Origin: Escherichia coli
Lineage (GTDB): Bacteria > Pseudomonadota > Gammaproteobacteria > Enterobacterales > Enterobacteriaceae
Assembly (NCBI RefSeq): GCF_011881725.1
Contig: NZ_JAATUR010000008.1
Span: forward strand, 1-64,000
Length of the DNA stretch: 64,000 nucleotides
Reading direction: 5' to 3'
In this document: in pieces, positions 42,765 to 54,302 of the stretch
How positions within the stretch are numbered: the stretch's first letter is position 1
Layout of the letters: each line of letters begins with the position of its first letter
Program-made: the position numbers and the translations under genes
Notes under the pieces: model-generated
What the model was told of the DNA's origin: nothing
The model's input: the letters and a program-made list of their open reading frames with translations, nothing else
The model's database searches: none

Positions 42765-44105
42765 TTAACGTACCATGCACGGACGCTTGTTATCGAACGC
42801 CCAGCCGGGGATCAGGTACTGCATTCCCATGGCATCGTCACGCGCGCCAAGTCCGTGTTTCTGATACAGTTCGTGGGCTTTCATCACCTGATCCATGTCG
42901 ATTTCTACACCCAGTCCCGGTTTTTCCGGTACTTGTACCAGACCGCCTTTGATCTCAAACGGTTCTTTGGTCAGGCGCTGATTACCTTCCTGCCAGATCC
43001 AGTGCGTATCAATAGCCGTAATTTTACCCGGTGCAGCAGCGGCAACATGGGTAAACATCGCCAGAGAAATATCGAAGTGGTTGTTAGAGTGTGAACCCCA
43101 GGTCAGTCCAAATTCATGGCACATTTGCGCCACACGCACCGAACCCTGCATCGTCCAGAAATGCGGATCCGCCAGCGGGATATCAACGGATTGCAGGGAG
43201 AGTGTATGGCCCATCTGCCGCCAGTCGGTAGCGATCATGTTGGTTGCGGTTGGCAGACCAGTCGCGCGACGGAACTCTGCCATCACTTCACGCCCGGAAA
43301 AACCCTGCTCCGCACCGCAAGGATCTTCAGCATAAGCCAGCGAACCTTTCAGGTATTTACCAATTTTAATCGCTTCGTTCAGCGACCAGGCACCGTTAGG
43401 ATCGAGCGTAATACGCGCCTGTGGGAAGCGTTTCGCCAGCGCCACAATAGACTCGCCTTCTTCTTCCCCAGCCAGTACACCGCCCTTCAGTTTGAAATCG
43501 TTGAAGCCATATTTTTCATACGCAGCTTCAGCCAGACGCACCACCGCATCTGGTGTCATCGCCTCTTCGTGACGCAGGCGATACCAGTCACATTTGTCGT
43601 CCGGCTGGCTTTGATACGGCAGCGGTGTTGCTTTGCGATTACCGACGAAGAACAGATAACCCAGCATTTCCACTTCGCTACGCTGTTGACCATCACCCAG
43701 CAGCGACGCCACGTTAACCCCAAGGTGTTGCCCAAGCAAATCCAGCATCGCAGCTTCGATCCCGGTTACCACGTGGATAGTGGTACGCAGGTCAAAAGTC
43801 TGTAAACCGCGCCCGCCAGCATCACGATCGGCAAAAGTGTTACGTACCAACGTCAGAACGTTTTTGTACTCACCAAGCGTTTTGCCCACCACCAGCGGAA
43901 TCGCATCTTCCAGCGTTTTACGAATTTTCTCGCCACCGGGGATTTCACCCACACCGGTGTGACCCGAGTTATCTTTGATGATCACAATATTACGTGTGAA
44001 GAATGGCGCATGAGCACCACTCAGGTTCATCAGCATACTGTCGTGGCCAGCAACCGGGATGACCTGCATTTCAGTTACAACTGGCGTCGTAAATTGAGAA
44101 CTCAT
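42765..44105 (-). CDS. gudD: D-glucarate dehydratase
   Basis: Enolase-superfamily enzyme that dehydrates D-glucarate (and L-idarate) to 5-keto-4-deoxyglucarate. The start at 44105 ([10 protein letters not shown]) gives 446 residues; an upstream ATG at 44129 overlaps gudX and lacks support. The superfamily motif DFKLKGGVL with the catalytic lysines, the metal ligand run ITLDPNGAW, and the [11 protein letters not shown] segment with the catalytic His are present. Confidence 0.98.
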   Translation of the reverse strand: MSSQFTTPVVTEMQVIPVAGHDSMLMNLSGAHAPFFTRNIVIIKDNSGHTGVGEIPGGEKIRKTLEDAIPLVVGKTLGEYKNVLTLVRNTFADRDAGGRGLQTFDLRTTIHVVTGIEAAMLDLLGQHLGVNVASLLGDGQQRSEVEMLGYLFFVGNRKATPLPYQSQPDDKCDWYRLRHEEAMTPDAVVRLAEAAYEKYGFNDFKLKGGVLAGEEEGESIVALAKRFPQARITLDPNGAWSLNEAIKIGKYLKGSLAYAEDPCGAEQGFSGREVMAEFRRATGLPTATNMIATDWRQMGHTLSLQSVDIPLADPHFWTMQGSVRVAQMCHEFGLTWGSHSNNHFDISLAMFTHVAAAAPGKITAIDTHWIWQEGNQRLTKEPFEIKGGLVQVPEKPGLGVEIDMDQVMKAHELYQKHGLGARDDAMGMQYLIPGWAFDNKRPCMVR

Positions 44106-44125
44106 ATTTATGTCCTTATTCAGAA

Positions 44126-45466
44126 TCAATGACGGCCGAAAACGGGACGTTTACGGTCAAAGGTCCAACCGGGGATCAGGTACTGCATCGGGCCTGCGTC
44201 ATTACGCGCGCCGCCAGGCAGACGTTTATAGGCTTCATGCGCCTTCAGTACCTGTGTCCAGTCAAGCTCTACGCCCAGACCGGGCGCATCGGGAACGGCA
44301 ATTTTTCCGTTTTTAATCTCCAGCGGATTTTTCGTCAAACGACAATCCCCCTCCTGCCAAATCCAGTGGGTATCAATAGCGGTAGGATTACCCGGGGCCG
44401 CCGCGCCCACATGGGTAAACATCGCCAGAGAGATATCGAAGTGGTTGTTGGAATGGCAGCCCCAGGTCAGCCCCCAGTCGTCGCAGAGCTGTGCCACGCG
44501 TACCGCGCCAGAGAGTGTCCAGAAGTGTGGGTCGGCAAGCGGAATATCCACCGCATTGAGCATCACCGCATGGCCCATTTCGCGCCAGTTGGTGGCAATC
44601 ATGTTGGTCGCGACGGGCAAGCCGGTCGCCCGGCGAAACTCCGCCATCACTTCACGCCCGGAGAAGCCCTGCTCTGCGCCGCACGGATCTTCAGCGTAGG
44701 TAAGAACATCATTCAACCCTTTGCAAAGAGAGATGGCTTCATCCAGCAACCATGCACCGTTGGGATCAACGGTTATTCGCGCATCAGGGAAACGTTTCTT
44801 CAGGGCGCGAACGGTGTCGATTTCCTGCTCGCCGGGTAAGACGCCGCCTTTGAGTTTGAAATCTTTAAAGCCGTAGCGATCCTGTGAGGCCTCCGCCAGA
44901 CGCACAACGGCTTCGCTGTTCATCGCTTTCTGATGGCGCAACTGATACCACTCATGGTTGCCTGGCGTACTGTCCAGATAAGGAAGATCGGTTTTAGTCC
45001 GATCACCGATATAAAACAGATAACCGAGGACGGTAATCGCGTCGCGTTGCTTGCCTGGCCCTAGCAGTTCACAAACCGGAACATTCAGCGCCTTACCTAA
45101 CAGGTCGAGCAAGGCGGCTTCCAGCGCCGCTACGGCGTTAACGCGCAGTTCGAAGGTCCAGGCACCTTTGCCAAAAGTATCAAAATCAGCAGCCTGATTA
45201 CCTTTATGCACCTGCTGGACTACTTTATTCAGGCGCGCTACTTCCTGACCCAACACCATGGGGATAGCATCGACAAGCGTCTGATAAATCACCTCTCCGC
45301 CCGGCGCTTCACCAATGCCGGTATGTCCGGCATTATCGGTGAGTACCACGATATTGCGGGTGAAGTATGCGTTATGCGCCCCCCCAATATTGAGCAACAT
45401 ACTGTCATGTCCGGCGACCGGAATGACTTTCATATCAGTAATGACCGGACTGGATTGTGTCGTCAT
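44126..45466 (-). CDS. gudX: Glucarate dehydratase-related protein GudX
   Basis: 446-residue paralogue of GudD of the same length, co-transcribed between gudP and gudD. The KLKGG motif, VDPNGAW and [11 protein letters not shown] are all kept (Cys replaces the Ser seen in GudD). The known E. coli GudX has lower activity than GudD. It starts 1 nt after the gudP stop region (gudP ends at 45468). Evolved by gene duplication. Confidence 0.97.
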   Translation of the reverse strand: MTTQSSPVITDMKVIPVAGHDSMLLNIGGAHNAYFTRNIVVLTDNAGHTGIGEAPGGEVIYQTLVDAIPMVLGQEVARLNKVVQQVHKGNQAADFDTFGKGAWTFELRVNAVAALEAALLDLLGKALNVPVCELLGPGKQRDAITVLGYLFYIGDRTKTDLPYLDSTPGNHEWYQLRHQKAMNSEAVVRLAEASQDRYGFKDFKLKGGVLPGEQEIDTVRALKKRFPDARITVDPNGAWLLDEAISLCKGLNDVLTYAEDPCGAEQGFSGREVMAEFRRATGLPVATNMIATNWREMGHAVMLNAVDIPLADPHFWTLSGAVRVAQLCDDWGLTWGCHSNNHFDISLAMFTHVGAAAPGNPTAIDTHWIWQEGDCRLTKNPLEIKNGKIAVPDAPGLGVELDWTQVLKAHEAYKRLPGGARNDAGPMQYLIPGWTFDRKRPVFGRH

Positions 45467-45467
45467 C

Positions 45468-46820
45468 TTATTGCCCCGCGACAGGTTTTAGCTCAATACG
45501 CTTAATATCGCCCACCAGCACCAGGTAGCTCAGAACCGCGATTAAGGCATGAACCCCGACGTAAATCAGCGCCCCATTAAAGGAGCCAGTAGTGCCAACG
45601 ATATAACCAATTGCGATTGGCGTGACGATACCGGAAATATTACCGAACATATTGAACAGGCCACCGGAAAGACCGCTAATCTCTTTCGGCGCAGTATCTG
45701 CCATAACCGCCCAACCCAGCGCCCCGATGCCTTTACCGAAGAAGGCCAACGCCATAAAACCGATGATCATCCACTCAACGTCGACGTAGTTACAGAACAC
45801 CATCACCATCGACAACAACATGCCCATCACAATCGGTGTTTTACGCGCAATGTTCAGTGAACCAGTGCGACGCATCAGCCAGTCGGAAATAATCCCACCC
45901 AGCACACCGCCGATAAAACCGCAAACCGCCGGTACTGACGCGACAAAGCCCGCTTTCAGAATCGACATCCCGCGCGCCTGCACCAAATAAACCGGGAACC
46001 AGGTAATAAAGAAGTAAGTCAGGGCGTTGATACAATACTGACCGATATAAACGCCAATCATCATCCGTGAACCAAGCAGCTGTTTGATCTGCCCCCACTT
46101 CACGCTGAACGGCACTTTAACTTTGGTGTTCTGCTGATCCATATTGATCAGCGCTCCACCCGCCGCGATGTATTCCAGCTCTTTCTGGTTTACCCCCGGA
46201 TGTTGGTTTGGTTCGTGGATAACTTTCAGCCAGACAAAACTGATGATAATGCCCAGACCGCCCATAAAGAAGAAGACATGTGACCAGCCCACTTCATGAG
46301 TCAGCCAGCCCATAATCGGCGCAAAAATCACTGTTGCGAAGTATTGGGCGGAGTTAAAAATCGATACCGCCGTTCCCCTTTCCTGCGCCGGGAACCAGGC
46401 TGCCACGATTCGGCTGTTGCCAGGAAAAGAAGGTGCTTCGGCAAGCCCTACCAGGAAGCGGAGAGTAAACAGGGCAACGATAATGCCGAATCCACTAAAG
46501 ATATCGACGAAACCTTGCAGCAAGGTAAACATCGACCAGATAAAGATCGACCAGAAGTAGACGCGTTTTGAACCAAAGCGGTCCAGCAACCAGCCGCCAG
46601 GGATCTGCCCGATAACATAAGCCCATGAGAACGCAGAGAACACATAGCCCATTCCCACCGGATCAAGGCCGATATCTTTGGCCATTTCTGAACCGGCAAT
46701 GGAAAGCGTAGCGCGGTCACCGTAGTTGAAGGATGTGACGATAAACAGCATCACCACTATCCAGTAGCGAGCATTCGTGCGTTTTTCCACACTACTCGCA
46801 GCCTGACTTAAAGAACTCAT
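45468..46820 (-). CDS. gudP: D-glucarate/galactarate transporter GudP
   Basis: Anion:cation symporter (ACS) family MFS permease, 450 residues with about 12 membrane segments. [11 protein letters not shown] in TM1 and [14 protein letters not shown] after TM2 are typical of the family. First gene of gudPXD; expected to be controlled by CdaR, though no site was identified. Confidence 0.97.
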   Translation of the reverse strand: MSSLSQAASSVEKRTNARYWIVVMLFIVTSFNYGDRATLSIAGSEMAKDIGLDPVGMGYVFSAFSWAYVIGQIPGGWLLDRFGSKRVYFWSIFIWSMFTLLQGFVDIFSGFGIIVALFTLRFLVGLAEAPSFPGNSRIVAAWFPAQERGTAVSIFNSAQYFATVIFAPIMGWLTHEVGWSHVFFFMGGLGIIISFVWLKVIHEPNQHPGVNQKELEYIAAGGALINMDQQNTKVKVPFSVKWGQIKQLLGSRMMIGVYIGQYCINALTYFFITWFPVYLVQARGMSILKAGFVASVPAVCGFIGGVLGGIISDWLMRRTGSLNIARKTPIVMGMLLSMVMVFCNYVDVEWMIIGFMALAFFGKGIGALGWAVMADTAPKEISGLSGGLFNMFGNISGIVTPIAIGYIVGTTGSFNGALIYVGVHALIAVLSYLVLVGDIKRIELKPVAGQ

Positions 46821-47261
46821 TGTTGCACTCCTGAAAATTCGCGTTAGCCACGCTCACTCTGGACTGCGACATCGCCAGGACATCAGAGGTGACGTAGGGT
46901 GTTTTTGCCGTTTTTATAGGTCGTTCGCCGAATACGGCGCGTGTTTATATCTGGCTGTAGCAGTATAAAAAGCGCGCCATAGCGGCTCACCGTGCAACAA
47001 CACAACATTAATGCGTTCAATGAGACTCGATTTTGGCATTAGCCCTGGACGGTGGAATCCACTTCACGGAAATGAAAACAAGAACAAGAAAGGAAGGGTT
47101 AAAACGGAGAAATAAAGAAGAGTATGAAACAGATCGCTTGACTCCAGACAAATGCCAATAGAAACCTGCACTAATAAGCAGTTTTTACTGGCGTTTGCCT
47201 AAAAAGACTCGATTCAGCACCGCTAAAACGACATTTTCTGATTGCAGGGCATGACAACAAA
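46821..47261. promoter_or_regulatory. Region upstream of gudPXD
   Basis: A 441-nt gap between gudP and the convergently read-in end of yqcA (both minus strand). It should carry the gudP promoter and CdaR control. I see an AT-rich stretch at 46960-47030 and no ORF, REP or strong terminator. No site is claimed. Confidence 0.4.
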
Positions 47262-47711
47262 TCAGGACAACAGCGTCCCCCAATGTTCAACCCACGGATT
47301 GGATTCCGTTTCTGGTTCCGGGTTTTCAGTGGCATCAATCAGCAGCATTTCCCCTACCCGCTGCGCGTTCTGTTCCTGCAACAAGGCATCGAACTGTTTA
47401 CCGCCGTTGCAGAAATTCACATAGCTACTGTCGCCAAGCGCAATCACGCCATAACGTAGATTCGGCTGGAAGCCCAGGCTATCTTTGATTCCCTGAAAGA
47501 GCGGCACAATGCTGTCAGGAAGATCGCCCTGCCCGGTCGTGGACGTCACCACCAGCACATACTTGTCCTGATAGGGTAACCAGTCGCTTAATTCTGGGTC
47601 TTCAAACACCGTTGCTTTGTGGCCCTGTGCGGTCAGAATCGCTTCAGCTTCTTCCGCCACCAGCAGTGAATTCCCGTACATAGTGCCCACAAAAATACCA
47701 ATTTCCGCCAT
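47262..47711 (-). CDS. yqcA: Flavodoxin YqcA
   Basis: Short-chain flavodoxin binding FMN, 149 residues. The FMN phosphate loop GTMYGNS is near the start (9-15), and the [12 protein letters not shown] and [10 protein letters not shown] loops flank the flavin. It lies 17 nt after truC in yqcC-truC-yqcA. Electron partner unknown. Confidence 0.96.
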   Translation of the reverse strand: MAEIGIFVGTMYGNSLLVAEEAEAILTAQGHKATVFEDPELSDWLPYQDKYVLVVTSTTGQGDLPDSIVPLFQGIKDSLGFQPNLRYGVIALGDSSYVNFCNGGKQFDALLQEQNAQRVGEMLLIDATENPEPETESNPWVEHWGTLLS

Positions 47712-47728
47712 ACCGTTTTCTCCCTGGA

Positions 47729-48511
47729 TTAGGAACTTATTTCACCATCCTGACCCGATGGCGTGCTGAACTCAACCCTTTCATTTTCAGGAAGCAGCCC
47801 GCGCCAGCCAAATTGTGATAATGCCTGCATCCAGGTGTCGTCCAGACCGGCATGTATAGTCAGTGGTTCGCCGGTAAAAGGATGCGTCAATGACAATTTG
47901 CTGGCGTGCAGCATTAACCGCTGGAGGCCAAAATGTTCAGCACCGCTGCGATTCTGGCGTAAATCGCCATGTTTGCTGTCGCCAATAATCGGATGGCGCA
48001 AATGGGCGAGATGGCGACGGAGCTGGTGCTTGCGTCCAGTTTTCGGCTCCAGTTCCACCAGACCGTAGCGTGTCGTCGAGTAACGCCCGGTCGCGACTGG
48101 CATTTCTACCGTCGCCAGTCCGCGATAATGCGTTACCGCTGGCTGCGGGCCTTTATCTTCGCGGGCGAATTTATCCGCGATTTTATCCAGTTCCTCCACC
48201 AGCGGATAATCCAGTTCCGCTTCTTCCATCAGCCAGCCGCGCACAATTGCATGGTAACGTTTCTGGATGCTGTGCTGTTCAAACTGTTGTGCCAGTAACC
48301 GTCCGGCCTCGCTGGATAATCCCATCAGCAATACACCAGAAGTCGGTCGGTCCAGACGATGTGCGGTAAAAACATGTTGCCCAATCTGGTCACGCACGGT
48401 TTGCATGACCACCACTTTTTCGTCGCGATCCAGCCAGCTTCGGTGGACCAGCCAGCCAGACGGTTTGTTAACCGCAACCAACCATTCATCTTGGTAGAGT
48501 ATTTCCAGCAT
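47729..48511 (-). CDS. truC: tRNA pseudouridine(65) synthase TruC
   Basis: Modifies U65 in tRNA(Ile) and tRNA(Asp). It has 260 residues of the RluA family; the catalytic Asp54 lies in HRLDRPTSG (51-59). The start overlaps the yqcC stop by one base, so the two are coupled. Confidence 0.98.
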   Translation of the reverse strand: MLEILYQDEWLVAVNKPSGWLVHRSWLDRDEKVVVMQTVRDQIGQHVFTAHRLDRPTSGVLLMGLSSEAGRLLAQQFEQHSIQKRYHAIVRGWLMEEAELDYPLVEELDKIADKFAREDKGPQPAVTHYRGLATVEMPVATGRYSTTRYGLVELEPKTGRKHQLRRHLAHLRHPIIGDSKHGDLRQNRSGAEHFGLQRLMLHASKLSLTHPFTGEPLTIHAGLDDTWMQALSQFGWRGLLPENERVEFSTPSGQDGEISS

Positions 48512-48840
48512 CAGTTTGTATCATCCGCAAAAAGCGCATCCAGTTTTTCCAGCTCCGCCAGAATAAGCGCGCGCTGGGGGTGGTCCGTCGCCAGCGCCAT
48601 TTCATAATACGGCGCCACGGCGAAAGCCCCCGGTAATGGCTGATTATTATCTAAGAGATCGTGCATTCGCGGGATCAGTACCCATTGCAACCACTCCAGT
48701 GGCTCCATGGTGTCCATAAAGAACGGTTGGGTACTGTTAAATTGATGCGGCTGGGGTTCATCATTTCGCCAGTGCTGATATTCACGCAGTAACGCTTCAA
48801 GTGCCTGCAACTGGAGACGAACGCGGTCATAAGTGGTCAT
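48511..48840 (-). CDS. yqcC: DUF446 family protein YqcC
   Basis: Small soluble helical protein, 109 residues, with FFMDTMEPLEWLQWVLIPRM in pieces as its conserved core. Function unknown. It heads the yqcC-truC-yqcA run, 43 nt after the 3' end of csrB on the same strand. Confidence 0.95.
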   Translation of the reverse strand: MTTYDRVRLQLQALEALLREYQHWRNDEPQPHQFNSTQPFFMDTMEPLEWLQWVLIPRMHDLLDNNQPLPGAFAVAPYYEMALATDHPQRALILAELEKLDALFADDTN

Positions 48841-48882
48841 AAAGCAACCTCAATAAGAAAAACTGCCGCGAAGGATAGCAGG

Positions 48883-49251
48883 AATAAAAAAAGGGAGCAC
48901 TGTATTCACAGTGCTCCCGGTTCGTTTCGCAGCATTCCAGCTACTTTTGTTGCTCCCTGCTCATCCTTGACAACTTTTCCTCTGGCCTTGCGACCAATCG
49001 TTCATCCTGAACTATTGCTTCCTGCTCACACCACCCCGATGTGATACTTCATCCTGAAGTGTCCCTGGCCTTCCTGACCCACCGAATCATCCTGACCGGC
49101 TCTCATTCTCCATCCTGGAGGTGTCCTTTAACGCGTCCTGCGTCATCCTCTTCGCTTCATCCAGAAGCCTTTCCCTGAAACACCATCCTGGTGTGTCCTT
49201 CAGAAGTGTCATCATCCTGATGTTCACTTCGTTGTCTGACTCCCTGTCGAC
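48883..49251 (-). ncRNA. csrB: CsrB regulatory RNA
   Basis: RNA of about 369 nt that sequesters the translational regulator CsrA. The minus strand starts GTCGACAGGGAGTC at 49251 and carries many AGGA/CAGGATG motifs, often in hairpin loops flanked by short inverted repeats (for example ACACCAGGATGGTGT). It ends in the strong terminator GGGAGCACTGT...ACAGTGCTCCC plus T run at about 48886-48918. Size, ends and location (between yqcC and syd) all match E. coli csrB. Transcription needs UvrY, whose box lies upstream. Confidence 0.97.
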
Positions 49252-49424
49252 GAAGATAGAATCGTCTTTTTCGCGAAGTCTTACAAGGAGCTTACAGACA
49301 ATGCCTTAAGGAAAATTTCATATGAAAGTTAAGAACCTTTCTTCAATGCATTGATTTAGAATAGAAATATTGATTCTTATCTTTTTAAGTATTCGCTTAT
49401 TTCCTGGCGATCTCCTACAGGGTC

Positions 49425-49442
49425 TGTAAGAGATCTCTCACA
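49425..49442. promoter_or_regulatory. UvrY (GacA-type) box upstream of csrB
   Basis: TGTAAGAGATCTCTCACA is an almost perfect 18-bp palindrome matching the known UvrY/GacA box (TGTAAG-6 nt-CTTACA). It lies 174 nt upstream of the csrB 5' end, where the E. coli UvrY site is known. Confidence 0.9.
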
Positions 49443-49461
49443 ACCAGACGGGGTATTTGGA

Positions 49462-50007
49462 TTACAGAAGAGGCTTAAGCTGCGTAAGGAATTCCGCAAG
49501 ATTTGAGGCTAAACGTGTACGATTCCGCGTACCCAGCGTCTCTTTGCATACTTCGCCAGAGAGATTACACACCGAAATCACCTCCAACTCTTCTTCCAGT
49601 GTGGCGATAAATAACGTGGGAGGCAGTTTCAGACGTTTCTGGGTAACCAGATGTCCAATCAGGTTTTCCTGCACCCGGTGGAAGTCGTCTTCGCTCCAGG
49701 TTTGCAGTAACGTCAGTTTGATATCGCCAAACCGCGCATGCATATCCCCTGCAAACTGAGTTGTGTAGAAAGTATGAATTGCAGGTTGTATCACAATCTC
49801 AAAAGCACGCTCAACCGCGTTTACATTTTGCTCAATGCTAAACGGCTGCGGTTGCCAGAACACAGCATCATTAGTCGTTGAAATAATGCACGGTGAGGGA
49901 ACGCCATACAACTCCTCGCTTAACGGCCAACTTTTATGCTGTTCATGCCAGGCATCGCAATAACGTGCAGTAAAATCTTTCAAGGCTTGTGCGGTCAATT
50001 CGTCCAC
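49462..50007 (-). CDS. syd: SecY-interacting protein Syd
   Basis: Soluble protein that binds SecY and can remove mis-assembled translocons. It has 181 residues beginning [16 protein letters not shown]. The conserved [15 protein letters not shown] segment is present. It sits between csrB and the divergent queF. Confidence 0.97.
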   Translation of the reverse strand: MDELTAQALKDFTARYCDAWHEQHKSWPLSEELYGVPSPCIISTTNDAVFWQPQPFSIEQNVNAVERAFEIVIQPAIHTFYTTQFAGDMHARFGDIKLTLLQTWSEDDFHRVQENLIGHLVTQKRLKLPPTLFIATLEEELEVISVCNLSGEVCKETLGTRNRTRLASNLAEFLTQLKPLL

Positions 50008-50074
50008 TAATTTCTCTCTTCACTTAAACCAGATACACTTGTCGTTTAGTTTATCTGGTTTATGACGGTGAAAC

Positions 50075-50923
50075 ATGTCTTCTTATGCAAACCATCAGGC
50101 ACTTGCGGGCCTGACTCTTGGAAAATCAACCGATTACCGGGATACCTATGACGCCAGCCTGCTGCAAGGCGTTCCACGTAGCCTGAATCGCGATCCGCTG
50201 GGCCTGAAAGCAGATAATCTGCCATTTCACGGTACGGATATCTGGACGCTATATGAACTTTCATGGCTGAATGCGAAAGGTTTGCCACAGGTTGCTGTGG
50301 GCCAGGTTGAACTTGATTACACCAGCGTAAATCTCATTGAGTCGAAAAGTTTTAAGCTCTATCTCAACAGCTTTAACCAGACACGCTTTAACAATTGGGA
50401 GGAGGTGCGCCAGACGCTGGAGCGCGACTTAAGCACCTGCGCCCAGGGTAACGTTAGCGTGGCGTTATATCGTCTTGATGAACTGGAAGGTCAGCCGATT
50501 GGTCATTTCAATGGCACCTGCATTGATGACCAGGATATCGCTATCGATAACTATGAATTCACCACTGACTATCTGGAGAATGCCACCAGTGGTGAAAAAG
50601 TAGTGGAAGAGACACTGGTTAGCCACCTGTTGAAATCAAACTGCCTGATCACCCATCAACCAGATTGGGGTTCGATCCAAATTCAGTATCGTGGACGCAA
50701 AATTGACAAGGAAAAACTGCTGCGTTACCTGGTCTCTTTCCGTCATCACAACGAGTTCCACGAGCAGTGCGTTGAGCGTATTTTTAATGATCTGTTACGC
50801 TTCTGCCAGCCAGAGAAATTAAGCGTTTATGCGCGTTATACCCGTCGTGGCGGTCTGGACATTAACCCGTGGCGCAGTAACAGCGATTTTGTCCCGTCAA
50901 CCACCCGACTGGTTCGCCAATAA
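50075..50923 (+). CDS. queF: NADPH-dependent 7-cyano-7-deazaguanine (preQ0) reductase QueF
   Basis: Reduces preQ0 nitrile to preQ1 amine for queuosine. It has 282 residues, the two-domain bimodular form. The catalytic Cys190 lies in [13 protein letters not shown] with Asp197 in the same segment, and the [12 protein letters not shown] motif is conserved. Divergent from syd. Confidence 0.98.
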   Translation: MSSYANHQALAGLTLGKSTDYRDTYDASLLQGVPRSLNRDPLGLKADNLPFHGTDIWTLYELSWLNAKGLPQVAVGQVELDYTSVNLIESKSFKLYLNSFNQTRFNNWEEVRQTLERDLSTCAQGNVSVALYRLDELEGQPIGHFNGTCIDDQDIAIDNYEFTTDYLENATSGEKVVEETLVSHLLKSNCLITHQPDWGSIQIQYRGRKIDKEKLLRYLVSFRHHNEFHEQCVERIFNDLLRFCQPEKLSVYARYTRRGGLDINPWRSNSDFVPSTTRLVRQ

Positions 50924-51033
50924 TTTTTTCTCAATTTTGCGTGCTGGATTCACGCATAAGGTTGTGAAAGGCCATCAGGCAGGGCTATTGTAATCAAAGG
51001 AAGTGGCGATATTCGTCCTATAAGGAGTTTTTC

Positions 51034-52398
51034 TTGATTACACATATTAGCCCGCTTGGCTCCATGGATATGTTGTCGCAGCTGGAAGTGGATATGCTTA
51101 AACGCACTGCCAGCAGCGACCTCTATCAATTGTTTCGTAACTGTTCACTTGCTGTTCTGAACTCCGGTAGCCTCACCGATAACAGCAAAGAATTGCTGTC
51201 CCGTTTTGAGAATTTCGATATTAACGTCCTGAGCCGTGAACGCGGCGTTAAGTTAGAACTGATCAATCCCCCTGAAGAAGCTTTTGTCGATGGGCGCATA
51301 ATTCGCGCTTTGCAGGCCAACTTGTTCGCGGTTCTGCGCGATATTCTCTTCGTTTACGGGCAAATCCATAACACCGTTCGTTTTCCCAACCTGAATCTCG
51401 ACAACTCTGTTCACATTACCAACCTGGTCTTTTCCATATTGCGTAACGCTCGTGCACTGCATGTCGGTGAAGCGCCAAATATGGTGGTCTGCTGGGGCGG
51501 TCACTCAATTAACGAAAACGAGTATTTATATGCCCGAAGCGTAGGTAATCAGTTGGGTCTGCGTGAGTTAAATATCTGCACTGGCTGTGGTCCAGGCGCG
51601 ATGGAAGCACCGATGAAAGGCGCGGCAGTTGGACACGCCCAACAGCGTTACAAAGACAGCCGTTTTATTGGTATGACTGAACCATCGATTATCGCGGCAG
51701 AACCGCCTAACCCGCTGGTTAACGAACTGATCATCATGCCAGATATCGAAAAACGTCTGGAAGCATTTGTGCGCATTGCACACGGCATCATTATCTTCCC
51801 GGGCGGGGTGGGTACAGCGGAAGAGTTACTGTATTTGCTGGGAATTTTAATGAATCCGGCCAACAAAGATCAGGTCTTGCCATTAATCCTCACCGGGCCG
51901 AAAGAGAGCGCCGACTACTTCCGCGTACTGGACGAGTTTGTCGTGCATACGTTGGGAGAAAACGCGCGCCGCCATTATCGCATTATCATCGATGACGCCG
52001 CTGAAGTGGCCCGTCAGATGAAAAAAGCGATGCCGCAGGTGAAAGAAAACCGTCGCGATACGGGCGATGCCTACAGCTTTAACTGGTCAATGCGTATTGC
52101 GCCAGATTTGCAAATGCCGTTTGAACCGTCTCACGAAAATATGGCTAATCTGAAGCTTTACCCGGATCAGCCCGTTGAAGTGCTGGCCGCCGACCTGCGT
52201 CGAGCATTTTCTGGCATTGTAGCGGGTAACGTGAAAGAAGTCGGTATTCGCGCCATTGAAGAGTTTGGGCCCTACAAAATCAACGGTGATAAAGAGATCA
52301 TGCGCCGTATGGACGACCTGCTTCAGGGGTTTGTTGCCCAACATCGTATGAAGTTGCCAGGCTCTGCCTACATCCCTTGCTACGAAATCTGCTCTTAA
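51034..52398 (+). CDS. ppnN: Pyrimidine/purine nucleotide 5'-monophosphate nucleosidase PpnN
   Basis: Splits nucleoside monophosphates into base and ribose 5-phosphate; in E. coli stimulated by (p)ppGpp, made by RelA encoded in this window. It has 454 residues. The start is TTG at 51034 behind an AAGGAG ribosome site. The LOG-family motif [10 protein letters not shown] is near residues 251-260. Confidence 0.97.
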   Translation: MITHISPLGSMDMLSQLEVDMLKRTASSDLYQLFRNCSLAVLNSGSLTDNSKELLSRFENFDINVLSRERGVKLELINPPEEAFVDGRIIRALQANLFAVLRDILFVYGQIHNTVRFPNLNLDNSVHITNLVFSILRNARALHVGEAPNMVVCWGGHSINENEYLYARSVGNQLGLRELNICTGCGPGAMEAPMKGAAVGHAQQRYKDSRFIGMTEPSIIAAEPPNPLVNELIIMPDIEKRLEAFVRIAHGIIIFPGGVGTAEELLYLLGILMNPANKDQVLPLILTGPKESADYFRVLDEFVVHTLGENARRHYRIIIDDAAEVARQMKKAMPQVKENRRDTGDAYSFNWSMRIAPDLQMPFEPSHENMANLKLYPDQPVEVLAADLRRAFSGIVAGNVKEVGIRAIEEFGPYKINGDKEIMRRMDDLLQGFVAQHRMKLPGSAYIPCYEICS

Positions 52399-52408
52399 TC
52401 TCCCTTCC

Positions 52409-52436
52409 CCCGGTAACGCTTGTTGCCGGGTTTTCT
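52409..52436 (+). terminator. Terminator of ppnN
   Basis: CCCGGTAAC pairs with GTTGCCGGG (loop GCTT, one G-T pair) followed by TTTTCTCTTT, 11 nt past the stop. Confidence 0.85.
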
Positions 52437-52955
52437 CTTTATTTGGTCGCTCACTAATCAATCTATTTCATTTGTTATCTGAATGTTTCAGCGCGTCATC
52501 GAGTAATTAATATCACCACCTTTAATATGTCATACAATTTATATTGTAGCGCAAACGTTTTCCTTTACTTTGAAACCGCATTTTATCGCTGTAAAAAAGA
52601 AAATACTGCAATCATTAACTAAAAGTATTGATTTTTTCAGTTCAACCTACATATATTGCGCGCCCCGGAAGCAGCCAGATGTCGTGAATCTGCCAAATAT
52701 TGCCCTTAAATTCTCTTTTACTTTTGATTTACAGAGTAAAGCGTTGGGATTATTTATCTTCTAAGTAGATTATTGTATTTGAGATCGAGATCACTGATAG
52801 ATACATAACTTATGTGTATCTTTCCGCCCTCAAATTATTACGGCGGTGAATGATTAAACCATCGCCGATAAACAGATTTCATTTTTACGGTCAGGCACCT
52901 TTCCGGGCTGAGCTGGCTAAAAGCTGAATTTTTTGCATTCCTCCAGGAGAAATAG
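52437..52955 (+). promoter_or_regulatory. Long AT-rich leader region of sdaC
   Basis: About 520 nt, AT-rich with no supported gene. A CRP-like site TGAGA-6 nt-TCACT lies at 52780-52795, and a near-palindrome around ATACATAACTTATGTGTAT at about 52800-52822 follows it. The AGGAG ribosome site is at about 52942-52948. E. coli sdaC is known to be controlled by CRP and Lrp; the CRP half is readable here. Confidence 0.55.
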
Positions 52956-54245
52956 ATGGAAACGACTCAAACCAGCACGATTGCGTCGAAAGACTCTCGT
53001 AGTGCCTGGCGCAAGACAGACACCATGTGGATGCTGGGCCTTTACGGTACGGCAATCGGCGCGGGCGTACTGTTCCTGCCAATCAACGCCGGTGTTGGCG
53101 GTATGATCCCGCTGATCATCATGGCTATCCTTGCGTTCCCGATGACGTTTTTTGCTCACCGCGGCCTGACTCGCTTCGTGCTGTCTGGTAAAAACCCGGG
53201 CGAAGACATCACCGAGGTAGTAGAAGAACACTTTGGTATTGGCGCAGGTAAACTGATTACCCTGCTGTATTTCTTTGCTATCTACCCAATCCTGCTGGTT
53301 TACAGCGTGGCAATCACCAACACGGTAGAAAGCTTCATGAGCCACCAGCTGGGTATGACGCCGCCACCGCGCGCGATTCTGTCCCTGATCCTGATCGTGG
53401 GTATGATGACCATCGTTCGCTTCGGTGAGCAGATGATCGTTAAAGCGATGAGCATCCTGGTATTCCCGTTCGTTGCGGTTCTGATGCTGCTGGCTCTGTA
53501 CCTGATCCCGCAGTGGAACGGCGCGGCGCTGGAAACGCTGTCTCTGGATACCGCAGCAGCTACTGGTAACGGTCTGTGGATGACCCTGTGGCTGGCGATT
53601 CCGGTAATGGTGTTCTCGTTCAACCACTCTCCGATCATCTCTTCTTTCGCTGTTGCGAAGCGTGAAGAGTACGGCGATATGGCAGAACAGAAATGCTCGA
53701 AGATCCTGGCATTCGCACACATCATGATGGTGCTGACTGTAATGTTCTTCGTCTTCAGTTGCGTACTGAGTCTGACTCCGGCAGACCTGGCTGCGGCTAA
53801 AGAGCAGAACATCTCGATTCTGTCTTACCTGGCTAACCACTTTAACGCGCCGATCATCGCGTGGATGGCTCCGATTATCGCGATTATCGCTATCACCAAA
53901 TCCTTCCTGGGCCACTACCTGGGCGCACGTGAAGGCTTCAACGGTATGGTGATCAAATCACTGCGTGGTAAAGGTAAGTCTATCGAAATCAACAAGCTGA
54001 ACCGTATCACTGCGCTGTTCATGCTGGTAACGACCTGGATTGTTGCCACCCTGAACCCGAGCATCCTGGGTATGATTGAAACCCTGGGCGGCCCAATCAT
54101 CGCGATGATCCTGTTCCTGATGCCGATGTACGCAATCCAGAAAGTACCGGCTATGCGTAAGTACAGCGGTCACATCAGCAACGTATTCGTTGTCGTGATG
54201 GGTCTGATTGCAATCTCCGCAATCTTCTACTCTCTGTTCAGCTAA
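52956..54245 (+). CDS. sdaC: Serine:H+ symporter SdaC
   Basis: Inner-membrane L-serine transporter of the HAAAP family, 429 residues with about 11 membrane segments. [21 protein letters not shown] in pieces near residue 27 is the conserved first helix. Codon use is biased toward highly expressed genes. It precedes sdaB by 57 nt with a GCGCCGC/GCGGCGC hairpin in between (54254-54273). Confidence 0.98.
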   Translation: METTQTSTIASKDSRSAWRKTDTMWMLGLYGTAIGAGVLFLPINAGVGGMIPLIIMAILAFPMTFFAHRGLTRFVLSGKNPGEDITEVVEEHFGIGAGKLITLLYFFAIYPILLVYSVAITNTVESFMSHQLGMTPPPRAILSLILIVGMMTIVRFGEQMIVKAMSILVFPFVAVLMLLALYLIPQWNGAALETLSLDTAAATGNGLWMTLWLAIPVMVFSFNHSPIISSFAVAKREEYGDMAEQKCSKILAFAHIMMVLTVMFFVFSCVLSLTPADLAAAKEQNISILSYLANHFNAPIIAWMAPIIAIIAITKSFLGHYLGAREGFNGMVIKSLRGKGKSIEINKLNRITALFMLVTTWIVATLNPSILGMIETLGGPIIAMILFLMPMYAIQKVPAMRKYSGHISNVFVVVMGLIAISAIFYSLFS

Positions 54246-54302
54246 GTTCTTTCGCGCCGCTTTCGGGCGGCGCTTCCTCCGTTTTAACGCGATGAATTTC
54301 CT

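Noticed and set aside
48900..49250. Recurring CATCCTGA motif resembling a minisatellite or CRISPR-like array
   Set aside because: The repeats are the CsrA-binding AGGATG motifs of CsrB on the other strand.
52917..53915. Minus-strand ORF of 332 codons opposite sdaC
   Set aside because: Antisense shadow of the codon-biased sdaC gene, rich in Gln, His and Arg as expected for a shadow frame.
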